Origin: a virus
IMG/VR virus record: IMGVR_UViG_3300036045_000051
Span: 1-29,618 of that record
Strand: one strand, 5' to 3'
Length of the DNA: 29,618 nt
Of the stretch, positions 15,661 through 22,149 are shown piece after piece; the first letter of the stretch is position 1, and the number at the start of each line of letters is the position of its first letter. A program made the translations under genes and the position numbers. Below the pieces are notes generated by a model. That model searched no databases and was not told where the DNA came from. It saw only the letters and a list, made by a program, of their open reading frames with translations.

Positions 15661-17325
15661 CTACCAGGTAGCGCGCGGTTCGACCAGGCTGAGGTAGTCC
15701 TCGCCTTCGTCTTCGGCCGCGCCGAGGTTGTCGTAGCCGCGCGGGAGCGTGGGCACGGGGATGAAGTCGATGGGGGCGCTCAGGTTGAGCGTGGCGAACC
15801 AGCCCAGGGCGAGCATGGAGGCGCCGTCGCCGTGGCGGTACAGGTCGGGGTCTTTGATGTCCTTGCGGCGGGCCTTCGCCACCATGGGGATGCCGTCCAC
15901 CTCTTCGATGGCGCGCAGGTCTTGCGCGATGTTGGGGTCGGCGGCGATGTCGATCATGCCGTCCTCGAAGCCCTGCACCAGCTTGGGCATCCAGGTGCCG
16001 TACCAGGCGCGGTTGAACTTGACCTGGTGCACGTGGGTATGGCCGAACTTGTCGGCGGTCTCTTCGGCCAGCGGCTCGCCGTTGCCGCCCGCGTCCATGG
16101 CGCCGCCGCAGCGGCGCGGCAGGCGCGCGATGGCGTACCAGGTGATCTGCTTTTGCTGGGCGTAGGGCACCTTGTGCATTTCGATGACAAGAGGCACCTG
16201 GCGGCGCATGCCCGTGGTCAGGGCTGTTGCGCCCCAGATGGAGAAGTCACGGTGACGGGCGTAGTCGTGGCTGAAAACGTGGCGCGCCGTCTTGTCGAGG
16301 CGCTCCAGGGCCGGGGCGAGATACCGCTCGATCCAGTCGGCCACCCAGGCTTCGCGCTCGGCCGGGCTCTTGATAGTGAAGTCCTCGTCCAGCGCGAGGC
16401 GCAACACGCAGGATTCGGGCAGCACCATGGCCTGCTCGATCCAGACACCGGGCAGGCAAACGCCGTTGCCGTCGCGCGGGATGGCGTCCAGCTCTTCGCG
16501 CATGGCGGCCTTGCGCACGCCGTAGCCATTGCGGATCTTGCTGTACCAGGCTTGCTTGCCTTCGAGTGTGGGCGGGGTGCCCTTCATGAAACAGACGCGC
16601 TCGTACAGGCCGTTGGCTACGGCGTCGTCAAAGGTGACGGTGACCACACGGGCATCGGCACCATAGCGGCCCGCCTCGATGTCACGGCAGAACTGGGCGA
16701 AGGGGTTGTTCTTGCCGTTGTGCGAGCTGATGACGGTGATCTGGCCGCCCCAGATCAGCAGAGCGGTGGCGGCGTCGAGCACGCCTTGCACGTCGGGGTG
16801 GAACGCGGCTTCGTCGATGACGACGTGGCCCTGTAGGCCCCGGATGTTGGCGGGGCGGCTGGAGAGCGCGCATACCTGGAAGCCCGACGCAAAGCGGATG
16901 CGGTAGGCCGTGATGTGGCGGGTTTTGCCGTTGTCGTCCTGGTCTTCAAACAGGAACTCCTCGACCCCGGATATGCCCTGGCCCTGGGCCTGGGCGATCA
17001 CACGGGCGAACTTGGCGCAGTAGCCTATGGCTTCGAGGCCCTTCTCCTTGGTGTCGCCGATGTAGTAGACGTTGTCGCCACCAGCGCTCTTGCGGGCGGC
17101 GGCCACCAGTGTCTTGTTGAGCATCGTGCCGAAGGTGATGCCGGTGCGGCGCCCCTTGGGGACGGCGATGATGGCCGCATGGATGGATGCCACCTCGCGC
17201 TGGTGCTTCATCAGCACGCCATCGGCGAGCGGGTCGAAGCCCTCCGGAATAGACCGCACGCTGGGCGGGAGATCGTCCCATTCCAGCGTGCGCAGGGTTG
17301 TTGCCAGCGGCTTGATGGCGTGCAT
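15661..17325 (-). CDS. Terminase large subunit, Mu gp28-like
   Basis: A 554-aa packaging motor. A Walker A-like motif AVPKGRRTG lies at residues 54-62 and a Walker B HVVIDEAAF at 167-175, with D171 and E172 as metal and catalytic residues. The coupling segment VISSHNGKNNPFAQF follows at 198-212. The C-terminal RNase H-like nuclease begins near HVFSHDYARHRDFSIWG (349-365), where Asp residues would bind metal. Mu-type terminases cut host-flanked DNA headful by headful from integrated copies. The gene follows the small terminase and a small membrane protein and precedes the portal by 5 nt. Confidence 0.95.
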   Translation of the reverse strand: MHAIKPLATTLRTLEWDDLPPSVRSIPEGFDPLADGVLMKHQREVASIHAAIIAVPKGRRTGITFGTMLNKTLVAAARKSAGGDNVYYIGDTKEKGLEAIGYCAKFARVIAQAQGQGISGVEEFLFEDQDDNGKTRHITAYRIRFASGFQVCALSSRPANIRGLQGHVVIDEAAFHPDVQGVLDAATALLIWGGQITVISSHNGKNNPFAQFCRDIEAGRYGADARVVTVTFDDAVANGLYERVCFMKGTPPTLEGKQAWYSKIRNGYGVRKAAMREELDAIPRDGNGVCLPGVWIEQAMVLPESCVLRLALDEDFTIKSPAEREAWVADWIERYLAPALERLDKTARHVFSHDYARHRDFSIWGATALTTGMRRQVPLVIEMHKVPYAQQKQITWYAIARLPRRCGGAMDAGGNGEPLAEETADKFGHTHVHQVKFNRAWYGTWMPKLVQGFEDGMIDIAADPNIAQDLRAIEEVDGIPMVAKARRKDIKDPDLYRHGDGASMLALGWFATLNLSAPIDFIPVPTLPRGYDNLGAAEDEGEDYLSLVEPRATW

Positions 17326-17334
17326 TTCAGTCCG

Positions 17335-17523
17335 TCATTTCAGGAAGGCCGCCACCGCCCATGCGATGGCGGAAATGATCGACACGGGCACAAGCGCGAG
17401 CAGATTGTTCAAGCCCGCACCAATGCCATCGCCGTGATCTACCAGGAACAGCGCCCAGACAATCCCGGCGAGCGTGACGGCGGCGGGAATCCACCACCAT
17501 GCGAGAGTGAGTGTGAAAACCAT
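17335..17523 (-). CDS. Small two-helix membrane protein
   Basis: A 62-aa protein with two hydrophobic segments (about 8-29, WWWIPAAVTLAGIVWALFLV, and 39-60, NLLALVPVSIISAIAWAVAA) joined by a short polar turn. It lies tightly between the small and large terminase genes (12-nt and 9-nt gaps), so it is almost certainly translated. No family is recognised. An auxiliary holin or a superinfection-related membrane peptide are both possible; the sequence does not decide. Confidence 0.75.
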   Translation of the reverse strand: MVFTLTLAWWWIPAAVTLAGIVWALFLVDHGDGIGAGLNNLLALVPVSIISAIAWAVAAFLK

Positions 17524-17535
17524 GGGTGCCCCGAT

Positions 17536-18129
17536 CTATTGCCCGATGCCCAGGAACTTGCGGCGCCAGAAGTCCACCTGGGCTTCGTCCATGCCCTGTG
17601 CCTTGGCGACTTCCTGCAGGTTGGCCTCTTGCTCTGCCAGCAGCTTCTTGCGGGTGGCTTCCTCGACCTTGGCCTGGAACTCCTTGAGGTTGATGCTGCT
17701 GCGGGTGAGCGTGGCGATGTTCTTGGCGGCCTTGCTGAGCAGGGCCACACGCTCGCCAGGGTCGGCCTTCTCTCCGTCCTCGCCCACTTCGTCGGCCTCC
17801 TGCAGCGCCAGGATGGCTTCGAACAGCTCGGTCTGCACCATGGCCGTGAGGGCCTCGCTGCGGGCGTCTTTGTCGTCACCTGCGTGGGCCTGGATCATCT
17901 TGGCGGCTTCGGTGCTGGCGCGGATGGCAGATAGGCGGCGCTCCAGCTTCTGGCCGTAGCGACCCACGGCCGAGCGGCTGGGCAAGCTGCCCGCCGTCGC
18001 TGCGGCGGGGTAGCGCGCCTGCAGGTCGGCGATCAGCTCGTCCAGCGTCATGCTGCCCGAGGCGAGCATGGCCTGGATGTATGCCTTGATCTCCGGGTCG
18101 AGCCGGTCGATGCTGCTTTTGCGGCCCAT
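17536..18129 (-). CDS. Small terminase subunit, Mu gp27-like (DUF3486)
   Basis: A 197-aa helical protein of the DUF3486 family, taken as the small terminase of Mu-like phages. The start MGRKSSIDRLDPEIKAYIQA, the MTLDELIADLQARYP segment and SRSAVGRYGQKLERRLSAIR form a DNA-binding N-terminal domain of winged-helix type. The C-terminal half is coiled coil with INLKEFQAKVEEATRKKL. It recognises phage DNA near the packaging end and loads the gp28-like motor. It starts 3 nt after the gp26-like stop. Confidence 0.93.
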   Translation of the reverse strand: MGRKSSIDRLDPEIKAYIQAMLASGSMTLDELIADLQARYPAAATAGSLPSRSAVGRYGQKLERRLSAIRASTEAAKMIQAHAGDDKDARSEALTAMVQTELFEAILALQEADEVGEDGEKADPGERVALLSKAAKNIATLTRSSINLKEFQAKVEEATRKKLLAEQEANLQEVAKAQGMDEAQVDFWRRKFLGIGQ

Positions 18130-18132
18130 GGG

Positions 18133-18447
18133 TTACCAGTACTTCTCGGGCCGGGCAATACCGGGCTCGCAGGGGATGGTGTATTCGGCCAGGTCCACGC
18201 CAATGCGCGTCAGGTCTGCAAACCAGCGCCCTGTGGGCTGTTTGTCCAGCTTCACCAGTTGGCGGTCGTGGAGGTAGTCCAGCTCGCGGCGCAACTCCAG
18301 CGGCGTGGCGTCGGGGTACTCGGACTGGGCCACGCTGAGGATTGGCCCTTCAAACGCGCCGATGGGGCGGGCGTTGTTGAGCGTGAGGACGATCAGCCAG
18401 CGAAGGTTCTCGCGGCGAATGCGGGCGGTGTCGATGGCGGTGCTCAT
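18133..18447 (-). CDS. Mu gp26-like winged-helix protein
   Basis: A 104-aa protein with a winged-helix pattern: RRENLRWLIVLTLNNARPIG, YPDATPLELRRELDYLHDRQ and LVKLDKQPTGRWFADLTRIG, ending LAEYTIPCEPGIARPEKYW. This is the family annotated as Mu gp26-like or VpaChn25_0724-like, conserved just before the small terminase. Its ATG overlaps the stop of the gp25-like gene in an ATGA. A packaging-related DNA-binding role is inferred. Confidence 0.88.
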   Translation of the reverse strand: MSTAIDTARIRRENLRWLIVLTLNNARPIGAFEGPILSVAQSEYPDATPLELRRELDYLHDRQLVKLDKQPTGRWFADLTRIGVDLAEYTIPCEPGIARPEKYW

Positions 18448-18794
18448 TGGCTCCCTCGGTCTTTCATGGATGCGCGCAGTTGCGCGTTGCTGACCATGGC
18501 GGCCAAGCCATCGAGCTTGGCTTCCACGATGGATTGGCCGCGCACGTAGTCTTCGCGGCGGACGTAATGGAGCGGCAGATCGGCCTGAAAGCGCAGGAAT
18601 TCACGCTCAAGGTTGCTGATGCCCTGGGCCTCGGCTTCGCGAGCCTTCTGCAGCACGTCGAAGCGTTCGTTGATGCGAGCTTCGAACTGCGCGGCAATGA
18701 GGCGGCCTGCGCCAAAGATGATTGCGGCGAAGCCTGACAACAGGGCGCCGCCGAAGCCCACCAGTTGCCAAAAGTCGATCTGCAAAGGGTTCAC
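18444..18794 (-). CDS. Mu gp25-like membrane-anchored coiled-coil protein (DUF2730-like)
   Basis: A 116-aa protein starting at GTG (18794-18792) with AGGA 5 nt upstream, giving M-NPLQIDFWQLVGFGGALL. An ATG-start version reaching 18836 would overlap the zinc-finger gene and has no ribosome binding site. One membrane segment (about 9-31, QLVGFGGALLSGFAAIIFGA) is followed by a long coiled coil. That is the layout of DUF2730/Mu gp25 proteins, which always sit in this place before gp26 and gp27. Function in the family is unknown. Confidence 0.85.
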   Translation of the reverse strand: MNPLQIDFWQLVGFGGALLSGFAAIIFGAGRLIAAQFEARINERFDVLQKAREAEAQGISNLEREFLRFQADLPLHYVRREDYVRGQSIVEAKLDGLAAMVSNAQLRASMKDRGSQ

Positions 18795-19024
18795 CGGTTT
18801 CCTCTCTTTTCCCGGCGCGCCTGGCACGCCACACAAAACTGAACGCCTGGCACCTTCTGGCGCCGGGCGTCGGGGATTTCTTCGCCGCAGCCGCGCGCCT
18901 GGCAGAACTCAGCAGAGTCGGCAGGCGTTTTGCCTGACAGGCCTGCGCGACGTGCTTGGTTGCGCAGGGCATCGCTCAGCATCTCGGCCTCACGCGCCTG
19001 GGCGCGGTCGATGTCATCGGTCAA
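18791..19024 (-). CDS. DksA/TraR-type C4 zinc-finger protein
   Basis: A 77-aa protein with a C-x4-C ... C-x2-C zinc finger (FCQARGCGEEI, then VPGVQFCVACQ) preceded by an acidic helix DRAQAREAEMLSDALRNQ. This is the arrangement of the phage TraR/DksA zinc-finger family, which can bind the RNA polymerase secondary channel. I chose a TTG start at 19024 because it overlaps the Rz1 stop (TTGA) and has a GGAGG Shine-Dalgarno 7 nt upstream; an ATG in frame at 19078 would give 95 aa. The RNA polymerase role is known for the family and only inferred here. Confidence 0.85.
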   Translation of the reverse strand: MTDDIDRAQAREAEMLSDALRNQARRAGLSGKTPADSAEFCQARGCGEEIPDARRQKVPGVQFCVACQARREKRGNR

Positions 19025-19287
19025 CGCAGGCCCTCCGTGTCTAACCAGTTCAAAAGGTCCGTCATACGGCCCGCGCACAGGCCGTACAGGTCGTACATGG
19101 ACTTGAGTTCAAGGGCTACCGGGTCCACTTGCAGCCCGCGCGGGGCTGGCGGGGGCGCCGGGCAGCGCACCGCGTATTCCGCTGGCGGCTGCTTCTGCAG
19201 CCCGGTCACGGGCGCCTTGGAGGCCGCGCACGACGTCAGGAGGGAACACGCAATCAGCGCGCTCAGGAGCAGTAGTGGTGAGCGCAT
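19021..19287 (-). CDS. Rz1: Rz1-like outer-membrane spanin lipoprotein
   Basis: An 88-aa lipoprotein with signal peptide MRSPLLLLSALIACSLLTSC; the Cys at 20 closes a lipobox (LLTSC). It is followed by a Pro-rich segment CPAPPPAPR typical of o-spanins. It starts inside the Rz-like gene in another frame and runs past its end, the overlapping Rz/Rz1 arrangement. Together with Rz it fuses the inner and outer membranes at the last step of lysis. Confidence 0.88.
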   Translation of the reverse strand: MRSPLLLLSALIACSLLTSCAASKAPVTGLQKQPPAEYAVRCPAPPPAPRGLQVDPVALELKSMYDLYGLCAGRMTDLLNWLDTEGLR

Positions 19288-19546
19288 CGGCGATCTCCGT
19301 GGTGGTTTGGGTGTTGGCCTTTTCGAGCTGGGCCAGGGCGGTGCGCATGCCCTTGTTGGCAGCGCCTGAGCGCTTGACCAGGTCGGCGTGGGCGGCGATC
19401 TGCTCGGTGATCTTTTCCAGGGCCTTGCCGTCCTGGCGGCCCTTTTCCAGAGCCTTGCCCTGGTCGAGGCCGTAGCCATAGCCGCCGATGCCTGCGGCAG
19501 CAGCGAGCAGCAGGCCCCCAACCAATGCGGTGGCGGTGTTGCTCAT
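19109..19546 (-). CDS. Rz: Rz-like inner-membrane spanin
   Basis: A 145-aa protein with an N-terminal membrane anchor (TATALVGGLLLAAAAGIGGY, residues 4-23) and a periplasmic coiled coil (KALEKGRQDGKALEKITEQ ... GMRTALAQLEKANTQTTT). This is the i-spanin layout. The ATG overlaps the endolysin stop in an ATGA. The C-terminal part is encoded by the same DNA as the start of Rz1 in a different frame, which explains its low-complexity Ala/Pro/Gly tail. Confidence 0.88.
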   Translation of the reverse strand: MSNTATALVGGLLLAAAAGIGGYGYGLDQGKALEKGRQDGKALEKITEQIAAHADLVKRSGAANKGMRTALAQLEKANTQTTTEIADALTTTAPERADCVFPPDVVRGLQGARDRAAEAAASGIRGALPGAPASPARAASGPGSP

Positions 19547-20160
19547 AGGCCCGGCCCCCATGCTGCATAGCGCGGCTGGATGATGACCAGGATGCGGTGG
19601 GGGTAGCCCAGGTTCTCGCGGCAATGCACGGCAGCGCGGCGGGCTTTGCCGCATGCCGCATCGACCTGGGCAAGCGTCGGCTGCGCGGCCCCGGTAGCCG
19701 CCGCCTCTGCCTGCCAGTGGCCGAGCCCGCCGTTGTAGGCGCGCAGCGCGACGTGCATGCGCTCGCGTGATGTGTAGCGCGCCGGGGCGCGGTCGTAGAG
19801 CCAGCGGTCGTAGGTGACCAGGGCGCGCAGTGCCCAGGCCACGTTGAACGGTTGCTGCGCCGCCAGGTCTGGGTTCAGGCTGCCGATCCAGCGCGTGGTG
19901 GTGGGCATGAATTGGGCCAGGCCCTGCGCACCGACGTGCGAGACGGCATCGGTGCGCCAGGCGCTCTCCTGATGCACCTGGGCCGCGAACACGGCCACGG
20001 GCGCATCCAGGCCCCAGGCAGCGTGCGCAGTGCGCACCAGCAGCGCGCGGTGCTGCTGGGCCGCCTGCGGTACCTGGGCACTTGCAGGCAGGGCGAAGGC
20101 CAGCAGAGCGCAGGCCGCCACCAGCAGGACAGCCCGCGCCAGGTCTTTGCGCGCCAGCAT
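19543..20160 (-). CDS. Endolysin: exported lytic transglycosylase (SLT family)
   Basis: A 205-aa muralytic enzyme. An N-terminal hydrophobic stretch (about 9-25) ends at ALPASAQ, so it is either a cleaved signal peptide or a signal-arrest-release anchor. The SLT fold follows: catalytic Glu in HQESAW (E65), GAQGLAQFMPTT (77-88) and the YNGG motif (142-145). It cleaves peptidoglycan glycan strands with formation of anhydro-muramic acid. The ATG at 20160 overlaps the holin stop (TGATG). Export through Sec would make the holin a trigger rather than the only exit route. Confidence 0.92.
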   Translation of the reverse strand: MLARKDLARAVLLVAACALLAFALPASAQVPQAAQQHRALLVRTAHAAWGLDAPVAVFAAQVHQESAWRTDAVSHVGAQGLAQFMPTTTRWIGSLNPDLAAQQPFNVAWALRALVTYDRWLYDRAPARYTSRERMHVALRAYNGGLGHWQAEAAATGAAQPTLAQVDAACGKARRAAVHCRENLGYPHRILVIIQPRYAAWGPGL

Positions 20161-20519
20161 CACAGGCCCGCCGCAACGCCCAGCACCACGGCGCCGACGA
20201 CCAGGGCGCGGCGGATCATGGCGGCGGTAAAGACGCGGATGTAGCCCTGGACGACGGGATAGTCCACGTCGCCCACGGGCTCGTCGGTGCCGTGGCGCCA
20301 GTCGCGCACCAGGTAGCCGTCAGGCCGGGCGTAGGGGAACAGGGCGCGGTCCAGCCAGTAGCCGACGACGGCGGCCAGCGCGATCAGCGTGAGCTTGTAC
20401 AGCGCCACGGGCAACTGCACGGGGGATACCACGGCCAGGGCGGCCAGCAGCACCACGGACAGCAGCAGGAACAGACTGCTGCGCGGGGCGCGCAGCCACA
20501 GGGGGATGAAGTCTTTCAC
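20160..20519 (-). CDS. Putative holin
   Basis: A 119-aa membrane protein with three hydrophobic segments (about 15-33, SLFLLLSVVLLAALAVVS; 40-60, KLTLIALAAVVGYWLDRALF; and the C-terminal VVGAVVLGVAAGL). A polar loop GYLVRDWRHGTDEPVGDVDY lies between the second and third. This resembles the putative holin family common in proteobacterial prophages. It is the first gene of the lysis cassette. The GTG at 20519-20517 is preferred because AGGAG ends 5 nt before it; another GTG two codons earlier touches the Shine-Dalgarno. Confidence 0.82.
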   Translation of the reverse strand: MKDFIPLWLRAPRSSLFLLLSVVLLAALAVVSPVQLPVALYKLTLIALAAVVGYWLDRALFPYARPDGYLVRDWRHGTDEPVGDVDYPVVQGYIRVFTAAMIRRALVVGAVVLGVAAGL

Positions 20520-20587
20520 GGGCACTCCTAGCGGGATGACTACGACTGTTGAAAGCCGTCAGTCTTCCCGCGCAGGCGTGCCGCGTC

Positions 20588-20609
20588 TTGGGAACTAGGA
20601 CACTATTTG
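20588..20609 (-). promoter_or_regulatory. 22-bp repeat, copy 2: candidate late promoter element upstream of lysis cassette
   Basis: Identical over 22 bp to 12049-12070, with different flanks on both sides. It ends 68 bp before the holin start and is the only marked signal in the gap from which the whole minus-strand late region begins. The position matches Plys of Mu. It does not resemble the published Mu C box (TTAT-N6-ATAA type), so any activator would have its own specificity. Confidence 0.6.
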
Positions 20610-20626
20610 ACTACCACGCAAAGCCC

Positions 20627-20716
20627 ATGAAAAAAGAGTCCTGGTTCTCAATATCGGTAGGGCAATGCGGCAGACACTGCGTGCCGTCCAAAGGAGATGG
20701 TCAATGGCTAACGTGA
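20627..20716 (+). CDS. Possible 29-aa leader peptide
   Basis: A short frame starts MKKESWFSISVG, contains C-x3-C and ends QWLT. It overlaps the ribosome binding site and the first codons of the next gene in another frame, an arrangement seen in translational coupling. It is weakly reminiscent of the 34-aa frame at 12733-12629 (MKK start, Cys pair, PS-x-G near the end). It may be chance. Confidence 0.25.
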   Translation: MKKESWFSISVGQCGRHCVPSKGDGQWLT

Positions 20717-20991
20717 AAGATCAACCCGAAATGGAAGCGCCAAATGCCCCAAAACGCATTGTCTGGTCACAGTGCCCGGCTTGGGTGCTGGCTACGCATC
20801 AGCCTTTCAATGTCGTCGCAGCGACGATTCCGGCAGAGCACCTGCGGGCAGGTCAAAACCTGATCGGTCGGCTGCTGGCATCGGGAGCTTCATTCCATGA
20901 AGCACGTCCGCAATTGCAACAGTGGATTGATGGGCTACCGTCAGCTCCGCAGGGACCCGCGTCATCGGCTGACCCGAGCGCTCCAGCATGA
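20704..20991 (+). CDS. Hypothetical protein, convergent with the repressor-linked genes
   Basis: A 95-aa product starting MANVKDQPEMEAPNAPKR with an excellent AAGGAG Shine-Dalgarno 7 nt before the ATG. The middle part (PFNVVAATIPAEHLRAGQNL, GRLLASGASFHEARPQLQQW) is a plausible small helical domain and the end is Ala/Ser/Pro-rich. No family is recognised. Codon use is less GC-biased than in the phage structural genes, as in imported cargo. Its last 185 bp are antisense to the gene ending at 20807, so one of the two could be spurious; both have good start signals. Confidence 0.6.
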   Translation: MANVKDQPEMEAPNAPKRIVWSQCPAWVLATHQPFNVVAATIPAEHLRAGQNLIGRLLASGASFHEARPQLQQWIDGLPSAPQGPASSADPSAPA

Positions 20992-21289
20992 GAGCCACCG
21001 TCAGCAATTGCTGCTGACGCTCCAGAAGCACGCGCCAAGCGCGTGGCGAGATGGATGCCCAGTCATCACCTCGCAGCACCAGCGCCTCTACGGCTAGGTC
21101 GGCCTCGGGCTCGAACATGCGGTCGTAGGTGATGGTACGAATCTGCTGCAGGTTTGCGCGAAAGCGTTCGTTGAGCGGCCACAGCGCCTCGACGACCTGC
21201 CAGCCTGAAAACGGCGCAGGCCGGAAAGAATCCAGCGGTTTTCCGGTGGTTTGCTGCACATACGCGCGAATCAGTTCAAGCCGGTTCAT
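20807..21289 (-). CDS. Hypothetical protein in the repressor operon
   Basis: A 160-aa protein, MNRLELIRAYVQQTTG..., with a GGAGG Shine-Dalgarno just upstream of the ATG at 21289. It is predicted mostly helical (WPLNERFRANLQQIRTITYD, AWRVLLERQQQLLTVALMLE) without signal peptide, membrane segment or recognisable catalytic motif. It begins 17 nt after the 275-aa gene and therefore probably shares a transcript with it and the repressor. That points to expression in the lysogen. Function is unknown. Confidence 0.7.
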   Translation of the reverse strand: MNRLELIRAYVQQTTGKPLDSFRPAPFSGWQVVEALWPLNERFRANLQQIRTITYDRMFEPEADLAVEALVLRGDDWASISPRAWRVLLERQQQLLTVALMLERSGQPMTRVPAELTVAHQSTVAIADVLHGMKLPMPAADRSGFDLPAGALPESSLRRH

Positions 21290-21306
21290 CTGCCCTCCAA
21301 TCGTTT

Positions 21307-22134
21307 TCATTCGCCGCCGGGGACTGCCTGCGGTTGCGACAAGCCACCCTGTCGCTCGATCTCGGACATCAAAGTGGCGTACCTTGTTGAGTTTTCCCAG
21401 GATGCGAGCTTTTTTCGGAACTGGTCTCGCTTGTGGGCGGCCCAACATGCACTGTCGCCGGAGTACTGCCCCTTGGGCAGACGACCGGCAATCTTGGCCT
21501 CCAGCAGCTCAGCGACGCGGCACAGCAGCCGTGCAGCTTCTGAGTAGTCTTTGTGCTTGAGCAGCAGCTTGACCCATTCATCAACCCGGCCCGAATGCAC
21601 CAAAGAGTCAATCGAATTGGCGAAATAGTCCAACTCCTGGGCTGGCGCACTCACGTCCCCGTTGGCAACCCGTAGCCCATAGAGCTTTTCAGCGTAACGG
21701 ACTTCGCCGGGCTCACCCGTTAGCGCCAGTTGAAAGAGTTCAATGGCTGCGCCAGCCTCTCCGCGCTCTTGTGCCAGGGCCCCAAGGCAAAAATCACGGT
21801 AGTGCTGAGGATGCGAAACGAAGTCATCGAATGGCACTCCAGCGCGCACATAGTCAAGCATTGGCAGGACGCTAGTGACATACCGCTTCCCCGAGGTGAT
21901 GGCCTCTTGCTTTTTTTCATCGAGCGTCCAAAGCCTATGAAACCGGTACATGGCGAGTCCAGTGCGCTGTGATACGCCGCCATGCTTGCTGCGACCGATC
22001 TTGAACCCAGCGTTCACCCACTCTTCAAACGTGCGAATCCGCCCGTAGTGCGCCAGGAATGGGGCGTGCTTCGCCCCATTCAAAGGGTGCACAAACCCCT
22101 CTGGGCAAAGCTCCACGTACTCTGGCTGGCTCAT
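21307..22134 (-). CDS. Hypothetical protein downstream of the repressor (candidate lysogenic cargo)
   Basis: A 275-aa soluble protein, with AAAGG 8 nt before its ATG. The N-terminal third (HPLNGAKHAPFLAHYGRIRT, FEEWVNAGFKIGRSKHGG) is compact. Residues about 110-215 have a helix-turn-helix-repeat look (DFCLGALAQERGEAGAAIEL, LLLKHKDYSEAARLLCRVAE), similar in spacing to TPR-like repeats. The end (AHKRDQFRKKLASWENSTRY) is basic. No known family is recognised. Codon use is less GC-rich than in the late genes. It lies 15 nt after the repressor stop and is probably made in the prophage state; host-benefit or phage-exclusion roles are speculative. Confidence 0.72.
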   Translation of the reverse strand: MSQPEYVELCPEGFVHPLNGAKHAPFLAHYGRIRTFEEWVNAGFKIGRSKHGGVSQRTGLAMYRFHRLWTLDEKKQEAITSGKRYVTSVLPMLDYVRAGVPFDDFVSHPQHYRDFCLGALAQERGEAGAAIELFQLALTGEPGEVRYAEKLYGLRVANGDVSAPAQELDYFANSIDSLVHSGRVDEWVKLLLKHKDYSEAARLLCRVAELLEAKIAGRLPKGQYSGDSACWAAHKRDQFRKKLASWENSTRYATLMSEIERQGGLSQPQAVPGGE

Positions 22135-22149
22135 TCATCGTACCTTTCA

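Noticed and set aside
18444-18836. ATG-start version of the gp25-like protein (130 aa)
   Set aside because: It would overlap the zinc-finger gene by 46 bp and lacks a Shine-Dalgarno; the GTG at 18794 has one and gives the usual family length.
21622-21641. AAATAGTCC sequence resembling part of the 22-bp repeat
   Set aside because: Only a short stretch matches and it lies inside the 275-aa coding sequence; consistent with chance.
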